Under the pieces are notes generated by a model that was given only the letters and a program-made list of their open reading frames with translations, did not search any database and was not told the DNA's origin. A stretch of DNA of 64,000 nt from Tomocerus qinae (taxonomy: Eukaryota > Arthropoda > Collembola > Entomobryomorpha > Tomoceridae): assembly GCA_020055645.1 (NCBI GenBank), contig CM034546.1, forward strand, positions 53,692,001 to 53,756,000. Reading direction: 5' to 3'. The position numbers were made by a program, and so were the translations under genes. The first letter of the stretch is position 1. Each line of letters opens with the position of its first letter. Of the stretch, positions 57,886-64,000 are shown in pieces.

Positions 57886-59727
57886 ATGACTGATCAGGTT
57901 CGAAAATCAAGACGTAAACAAGGTTTAGAGGTAGAATTTTTGCAGCAGGTAACTGGAGACGTGAAAACACAACCTATACCCGGTAGTACGAATACACAAA
58001 AACAAACGAAAGAGAAAGTAGAAAAGACGAGAAGCTTTAGTGAGCCTAGGCAGAAATCAACGCAAACTACAAGTAAAAAGAACAAGGGAACACAGTCCCT
58101 TCAGACAAGCCGCAGTAGCTCTACTAGTACCTCCGGCTTAAACCAACCATCCCCCACAGGGGACGAGTCATTCGCAGAGTCAATAGATAGCCAGAGTACG
58201 ACTCCAATAGAGCCGCCAGAATTTGATACTAGTATCGGCAGTAATCAGGATAATATAGCAGACGAGGATATTGCAGCCGATCTAGGGGGTTCAGAACCAG
58301 AGGGTTCTCAGGAAGAGTTATTCGATACCACAACCAGTACTGGTCCCGTGACACCCCACTCAGGAGAAGGTAGCGAAACCGCAGGCAGTAACGAAAGCAC
58401 TAGCACAGTTAAAGATAGGGTGAAAGCGTTCGAGGAAGAATTTTCTAGGATAGAAAAGCGCCTGAAAAATCTCAGAAAAACCTCCACTCCTTCCCAATCT
58501 CCAGCCCGTACCTCACCACCTTCCCTTACTGTCTCACCTATCAAACATAACCCCGAAACAAGAGAAGAGACTCAAGACACTTTCCACAGTACGCAAGCAT
58601 CCCAACCAGAAGAAACAAATAAGTCAACCTCATTAGAAAACATTAGAACATCTGAAAGACCGACTTCCTTTCGAGACGAGGATAATTCACAAAGCAGGGC
58701 TCGTCAATCACCCGTTCGATCACGGTCCCGAAGTCCGACTCCAACAAGAATCCCTAGCAGATCACCGACACCACACCGAAGCCCATCTCCAATACGAATC
58801 CCTAGCAGACCACCGACACCACACCGAAGCCCATCTTCAATACGAATCCCTAGCAGACCACCTACACCACCCAGAAGCTTAACTCCCGTTATGGCATTAA
58901 AGTTTAGCCCGACAACTGCACTCCAGCCATTCGACTCTACCAAGGATGAGGCGGTAGAGTGGATGAAAACCTACGAGGCAATAGCTACTGCCTCGAAATG
59001 GGACAAGGCTGTCCAAGCGAGCCTATTCCCTCAGATGTTAGGACCAACTGCTAAGGCCTGGCATCGTACACAGAAAAACGTCGCGAATATCCATGATTGG
59101 GACGTCCTCAAAGCCGCCTTCTTGGCTGCTTTTAAAGGTAAGGATGAAGCTGACAAAGCGGAAGCAGAACTCATGTCCATACAACAAAGCAGAGACCAAG
59201 ATGTGGATCAGTACTGCTACGAATTTCTTCGTCTTTGCGAAGTCTCCTCACCAGGAATGCCATGGGATAAGTGTCAAAAGCATCTGGTGAAAGGATTGTT
59301 GCCCATCTTCTACGACCACACTCATGCACACAAGTTTCCGGATCAAGAAGCCTTCATGGATCACCTACGTAAACTCCAGAATGCGAAGAAGCTATACGGG
59401 AGAGAATTGATACAGGTAAATGACACAAAGAAGGAGATAGACGAATTGAGAAAACTCGTCGACGACTTGAGGAAAAACATGGTTTACGATGGAAATGCTG
59501 CTCCGCAGCAAGACCAACGTCCAAGTACATCCCGAGACAGCCAAGAAAACCGGAGAAAATTACTGCAATGCTACGAGTGCAGTAAATATGGCCACATTGC
59601 CCGAAATTGCAATTCAAGGAAGTTCTGCTCTTTCCATAAGATCCCTGGACACACTACAGCTGAGTGTAAGGCTAAGAATCGGAAAGACAGCGATGTATCA
59701 AAAAACCAGCCACCGAGGGCCAAGTGA
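57886..59727 (+). CDS. gag: Gag polyprotein
   Basis: The ATG at 57886 is preferred over the in-frame GTG at 57877; about 613 codons. Residues 1-330 are disordered Ser/Thr/Pro/Gln with an Arg-Ser-Pro repeat (PSRSPTPHRSPSPIR-like, three units of about 54 nt at 58740-58870). Residues about 345-470 form the capsid-type retrotransposon Gag domain (FDSTKDEAVEWMKTYEAIA, KAWHRTQ). The nucleocapsid part has a classical CCHC knuckle (CYECSKYGHIARNC, about 562-575) and a second partial one (CSFHKIPGHTTAEC). It packages the RNA and builds the particle. The stop overlaps the next frame by 4 bases (GTGA), so pol is expressed by frameshifting or re-initiation. The frame is intact. Confidence 0.92.
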   Translation: MTDQVRKSRRKQGLEVEFLQQVTGDVKTQPIPGSTNTQKQTKEKVEKTRSFSEPRQKSTQTTSKKNKGTQSLQTSRSSSTSTSGLNQPSPTGDESFAESIDSQSTTPIEPPEFDTSIGSNQDNIADEDIAADLGGSEPEGSQEELFDTTTSTGPVTPHSGEGSETAGSNESTSTVKDRVKAFEEEFSRIEKRLKNLRKTSTPSQSPARTSPPSLTVSPIKHNPETREETQDTFHSTQASQPEETNKSTSLENIRTSERPTSFRDEDNSQSRARQSPVRSRSRSPTPTRIPSRSPTPHRSPSPIRIPSRPPTPHRSPSSIRIPSRPPTPPRSLTPVMALKFSPTTALQPFDSTKDEAVEWMKTYEAIATASKWDKAVQASLFPQMLGPTAKAWHRTQKNVANIHDWDVLKAAFLAAFKGKDEADKAEAELMSIQQSRDQDVDQYCYEFLRLCEVSSPGMPWDKCQKHLVKGLLPIFYDHTHAHKFPDQEAFMDHLRKLQNAKKLYGRELIQVNDTKKEIDELRKLVDDLRKNMVYDGNAAPQQDQRPSTSRDSQENRRKLLQCYECSKYGHIARNCNSRKFCSFHKIPGHTTAECKAKNRKDSDVSKNQPPRAK

Positions 59728-62700
59728 GTCAGCCTGATGACCCAAACAATGACTCTAATACATCTCCCGAACAACTGACCAATACTACAACCGAATCTCA
59801 AACCATCCCCGAACACAGCGACAACAACATTCATCACGAATCTAAATTCACAAATACAGAAATCCCAGTATGCACAACAACATCGGAAAACGAAGGCTAC
59901 GCATCCGAAATTGTAAAAACAGAAGGTGAGAATAAACGAGGAGTAGTTATCTGTCCTGGAAAATTCGGAGCCCATGACGTCCAGATACTTGTGGATACCG
60001 GATCTGCATGTTCAATGTTCCGAGAGAAACTACTTTCACCGGACTTGAAAGTCGATGATCCAGGTTTCATCAAAGTCATCACCGCCAACTCTGATCCAAT
60101 TTATCCAATTGGAATAACATCCACAACAATGACAGTATCCGGAGCACCATTCACTCAAACATTCTTAGTAATGCCAAATTCTCTAGCATACGACATCATA
60201 CTCGGAAGTGACTTCCTCATGGAAAATCAAATTTGCGTATCATTCAAACACAACTGTCTCTTGTACAAACATCTTGCCCTCCCATTTGCAGTCAAAGGTC
60301 GCAAAAAGAATAGTAGCTCCTACGCATTAGCGTATTGTCCGAATCCAGGAGATAACACCCCATTTGTCAAATTTTGCCTGAAAGAAACTGTAAAGTTTCC
60401 ACCAAAAACAGCAAAAAAGGTTATTCTCACTTATCCTTTGTCAAAAACACCAAACGGCGGAGTTATTCTACTAGAGCCTGACGAAAAATTATACGAACGC
60501 TATGGCATTGACTTTTCAAGATTAATCATACAGATTGACCAGAAGAAAACCGACAATGGTATAGGCACTACCGAATTGTACATTCGAAACACCGAAAATT
60601 ACCCAAAGCAACTTCCGCGTGGGATTACTGTTGGGTATTCAACTGAAATTGATCCCGAAATTGTCGACGAAGGAAATATTCAAGATACAGAGCACGACGC
60701 CAACTCCAGCGAAGTCAGACCAGTTAGTATACCGGAATTCACACCAGAACAATTAGAGATTATTAACATCAATCCAGAATTATCACCTCGCGAACAAGAC
60801 ATGATGCTGCAACTATTAAGACAATACGCCGATGTTTTCTCATGGAACCTTAAAGACATTGGGTTATGCGATCTCATGGAATATCGCATTGACACAGGTA
60901 ACCATGCACTTGTAAGAGGAACTCCATACCGACACTCAGTGGCCGAAAAAGCAGAAATTGAAGTTTAAGTTCAAGAAATGTTAGACGCCGACATAATTAA
61001 ACCCTCCGAAAGCCAATGTCTGTGTAATTCTGTGTGGACTACCGAAGACTCAACCTTATCACAAGATTTTCTAGTTATCCACTCGCAAGAATGGATCTGC
61101 TTACAGCAAACATGCATCTATACCAGCCTCGATCTCAGGGCCGGCTACATGCAAATTCCTATCGCCAAAGAAGACCGAGAGAAGACAGCATTCATCATTC
61201 ATAACGGACTATATCAATTTAAGAGACTTTCCTTTGGAATGGCATCAGCCCCAGGATTCTTCCAAAGACTTATGAACATGACAATGAGTAACCTACTATA
61301 CCACACCGTCATCTGTTACCTTGACGATTTAATTATTGCAGGAAAATCTTTTGTAGATCATTTGACAAAACTGGAGAAAGTTCTAGACCGTCTCCGCAAG
61401 TACAACTTAAAGATTTGTCCAACTAAGTGCTCCTTTGGAGTTTATCGAGTAAATGTTCTCGGACATACAGTGGATAAAGAAGGAGTCCATTTAGCTGACG
61501 ACAAAATTCGAGCCATACGAGACATGCCAACCCCAAAAGATGTAACAGGAGTTCGCTCCGTTGTAGGTCTCTTTTTCATTTTATCGAAAACACATCCCAG
61601 GATTTGCCCAAATTGCAAAACCTTTGACGGACATGTATAAGAAAACAACACCTTTTATTGGAACGAACACACGGAAAAAGCTTTTAACACCCTCCGAGAT
61701 AAATTAACGGCCGCCCCCATCCTAGTTCACTTCGACCCAGAAAAGAAATCTTTCTACATACAGACGCCAGCTACACAGGATTGGGAGCAGCATTAGTGCA
61801 AATTCACAACGGAAATGAACACCCTGTAGCCTACGTGAGCCGTACAGTGAAGAAACACGAAAAGAATTACCCCGCTTGCGATCTAGAGTGTCTCTGCCTA
61901 GTATGGGCCGTCCGAAAATTTCGCCATAATGTTTACGGACAACCCTTTAAAGTCATCTCGGATAATCATGCATTGTGTTTTATAAAAACTAGTAAAGACC
62001 CTACACATCGATTGTCCAAATTTGCAGTGGCCTTACAAGGTTACGATTACTCTATCCAGTACAGATCTGGTCGACTCCATCATGTGCCAGACTGTCTTAG
62101 TAGAAATCCCATTGATGACCCAACCGACACTATCGAAGATGAGATCCCTATTCTTTCGTGCAGCATGTTAGACATTGAAGACATCAGAGGAATGCAAAAG
62201 AAGGATCCCACCGTCCGTGAAATACTGTCTTTAATGACAAAGAAAGATAAAACCAAGAAACAAAAACGCTCTGTGCGATTTTTCACGTTAGAAGACGGAG
62301 TACTTTATCTCCAACGACCATTAGACTTTAACAAGTTGTTCTTTGCGCCATCAGACCTCAGGCCAATTCTAATGGAACAACTTCACAACCTTCCAACAGC
62401 AGGACATCTTGGGTTCAACAGAACTTACGACAGAATTCACAAAAGATTTTATTGGCCTAAAATGTCTACCGACATTCTTCACTTCGTTCTCACTTGCGTA
62501 GAATGCCAAGCAAGAAGAAGAAACAATTCCTCTGCTCATGGCACACTCCAGAGTATTTTGACATTCAATTTGTTTGAACGCATGGGAATTGATCTCTTAG
62601 GAAGTTTCCGCGCAAGTGAAATTGAAGGCAATCGATACCTAATAGTCTGCACTGACTATTTTTCCAGATACGTGATAGCAAAACCGATTAAAACTAAGGA

Positions 62701-63634
62701 AACTGACGAAATCGCAAGATTTCTTGTCAATGACGTCATATGCAAATATGGCGCTTTTCGCTTTCTAGTCTCCGACCGGGGATTAGAATTCTGCTCATGT
62801 GTGATAGCTAACCTAATTGCACACCTGGGTAGTACTCACAATAAAACTACGGCCTACCATCCACGCGCAAACGGTCTAACCGAGAAAAATAATGCGGTTT
62901 TTGCTGACATGATTGCTTGCTACGCCAATAAAAAGACTAAATTCGCAAATTGGGATCAGTACATTAGTCACTGCTGTTTGGCATACAATACATCCCAACA
63001 CAAAGTTACACGAGTAACACCGTTTTATCTACTATACGGGCGCGAAGCATTGCTGCCCATCGAAGTTACCCTTATTCCCCACTCTGATCAGCCAAGGGAC
63101 CCGGAAATCGAAAAATTACACGAAGTCAGACGAACAATCGTTCTACGCACAGAACGTGCTCATGAGCAAGACAAGCGCCGTTTCAACAAGACACATCATG
63201 ACGTGTCATTTAAACCAGGCGAACTTGTACGAGTCTATAAACCAGATCGAAGCAAAGGAATCAGTGAAAAACTGATGTCTCGAAATTATGGACCATACAA
63301 AGTAGTTAGACCTACTTCCCCAGTAAATTACGAAGTTGAAAAGCCCACTGGAAGGAAGAAATTCGACATTGTTCATGTCGAGAAAATGAAGAGAAGTCCC
63401 CAAAGAAAAGTTGTCACTTGGGATGACGACGTACTGAATTCCGTAGATGACAACGAGGACGTTGCTGATTTTGACCAGGGAGAAAGTGATGAGGACGAAC
63501 ACATAATTACGTCCACCCCAACTCCCACCACTCATAAAAAGACAAAAACAACAATTCATAAAGCATACGCACCTCCTACATCTATTCCCACTGCTAATAG
63601 ACCCGTCACACGGTCTATGAGTAGAAACCAATAA
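59724..63634 (+). pseudogene. pol: Pol polyprotein, interrupted by a stop and frameshifts
   Basis: The frame starts at the GTG overlapping the gag stop. Aspartic protease active site DTGS is at 59994-60005. The frame is open to an in-frame TAA at 60966-60968, just before reverse transcriptase. The following 100 bp, where the first RT motifs should be, are scrambled by frameshifts and look shortened. RT motif A (SLDLRAGY), the FKRLSFGMASAP region and YLDD (61317-61328) follow. A frame change lies between 61560 and 61780 at the RT/RNase H junction. From 61781 the frame is open through RNase H, integrase (HHCC zinc finger; DDE residues at about 62591, 62774 and 62882) and a GPY/F end at about 63285. 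Three or more lesions make this copy inactive as read. Confidence 0.9.
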
Positions 63635-63660
63635 TACCAACCTTCTCTTTTCTTTCTTTC

Positions 63661-63662
63661 AG
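63661..63662 (+). promoter_or_regulatory. Splice acceptor before the third ORF
   Basis: A 25-base pyrimidine tract (ccttctcttttctttctttc) directly before AG at 63661-63662, right after the pol stop. It is the typical position of an env-type subgenomic acceptor in Gypsy-like elements. Confidence 0.6.
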
Positions 63663-63695
63663 ATTTTGCTGAGCTCTCTTTTGTTTGTCAGTCAC

Positions 63696-64000
63696 ATGGG
63701 CTCAGAAATTTCTCCTTACAGAACCAAAGTAGTAAACGGAAAAGAATACAACTTTGTAGATTTTCTTGCTCCATACTTCAACCTGACCTTTGATCACAAC
63801 AACCCGTCCTCACTTCCAAAAATAACTATTAACTTTTCGACTCTAAACAGCCACGTTGAAACCACATATCCTTTGGTTGACATAACCGACATCATTAGCA
63901 GTTTAGAACAGACTCATAAACGAAAATACGATGACAACAAAGAAAATCAACCAGGAGGACCAACTTCCGCCAAAAAGTTACGAAGGGATGGAAATTGTGC
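63696..64000 (+). CDS. Third retroelement ORF (after pol), partial
   Basis: The frame is open from the acceptor through the ATG at 63696 to the window end, at least 101 codons. The N terminus MGSEIS fits the N-myristoylation pattern (Met-Gly-x-x-x-Ser). Then follows a polar domain with two or three N-x-S/T sequences (NLT, NFS) and a strongly basic segment KRKYDDNKE, KKLRRD that resembles a nuclear localisation signal. The 11 hydrophobic residues just before the ATG (open back to the acceptor) are signal-like, but no ATG precedes them in the predicted spliced RNA. It occupies the position of env, but what is visible does not look like a membrane glycoprotein. Function unknown. Confidence 0.6.
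   Translation, partial: MGSEISPYRTKVVNGKEYNFVDFLAPYFNLTFDHNNPSSLPKITINFSTLNSHVETTYPLVDITDIISSLEQTHKRKYDDNKENQPGGPTSAKKLRRDGNC

Larger units (their letters stand above)
56640..64000 (+). mobile_element. Ty3/Gypsy LTR retroelement, truncated by the window end
   Basis: Order on the plus strand: LTR with TATA box and poly(A) signal, tRNA-Tyr primer-binding site, leader with splice donor, small ORF, gag, pol (protease, reverse transcriptase, RNase H, integrase), splice acceptor, third ORF. Protease before RT and integrase after RNase H is the Ty3/Gypsy order. The integrase ends with a GPY/F module and no chromodomain is seen. Codon use is far less AT-rich than in the host genes around it. The pol frame is broken (see its entry), so this copy is not autonomous unless the breaks are sequencing errors. 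The polypurine tract and 3' LTR lie beyond 64000. Confidence 0.93.

Noticed and set aside
58740..58870. Arg-Ser-Pro repeats in the gag N terminus as a host SR splicing protein
   Set aside because: The same frame continues into a Gag capsid domain and CCHC knuckles.
58308..58943. Minus-strand frames within gag (such as the Gly/Val/Leu-rich one at 58704-58943)
   Set aside because: Antisense shadows of the Pro/Arg/Ser-rich gag coding sequence.

Overview
The window is AT-rich nuclear DNA of an arthropod, most likely a hexapod. The evidence is insect-type gustatory receptors, a ZAD-type C2H2 zinc-finger gene, a juvenile-hormone-acid-methyltransferase-like gene, GT-AG introns that are mostly short, MITEs and a Ty3/Gypsy retroelement. 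A springtail or similar basal hexapod is my guess; nothing here proves the species. Gene models were assembled by hand from open frames, splice consensus and phase bookkeeping. For the main multi-exon genes the exon lengths sum to whole codons.

Layout. 0-17.5 kb is a decaying tandem cluster of two-exon gustatory receptors on the minus strand: one intact gene (4033-5979), three longer pseudogenes, one exon-1 remnant with a deleted donor and one exon-1 scrap. A methyltransferase gene (8665-9679, +) sits inside it, and MITE-like and foldback elements lie between copies. 19.7-27.7 kb holds two paralogous five-exon F-box genes (-) of 621 and 620 codons. 28.5-32.3 kb is a Maelstrom-like gene (-) whose C-terminal half is made of seven tandemly duplicated, frame-neutral exons. 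33.2-38.9 kb is MSH6 (-, 17 exons, 1195 aa), with a TIR element in one intron. 40.5-44.0 kb is the ribosome-biogenesis gene SDA1/SDAD1 (+, 10 exons, 697 aa). 44.6-46.9 kb is a ZAD/C2H2 gene (+). 47.4-49.2 kb is a Mu-class glutathione S-transferase (-, 5 exons, 218 aa) with a satellite-like array in an intron. 50.7-52 kb holds an unrecognised P/Q-rich protein and candidate upstream exons. 53.8-54.2 kb is another TIR element. 55.4-55.9 kb is the start of a small membrane-protein gene.

From about 56.6 kb to the window end lies a Ty3/Gypsy LTR retroelement (+): LTR promoter and poly(A) signal, a primer-binding site matching tRNA-Tyr, a leader splice donor, a small ORF with a signal-like N terminus, gag, a pol broken by a stop and frameshifts, and a further ORF after pol preceded by a splice acceptor and running off the window.

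The genes do not form one pathway. Housekeeping genes (MSH6 mismatch repair, SDA1 60S biogenesis, Mu GST detoxification) are interleaved with fast-evolving families (chemoreceptors, F-box, piRNA-pathway Maelstrom) and transposons. The most unusual items are the Maelstrom exon array and the two accessory ORFs of the retroelement.
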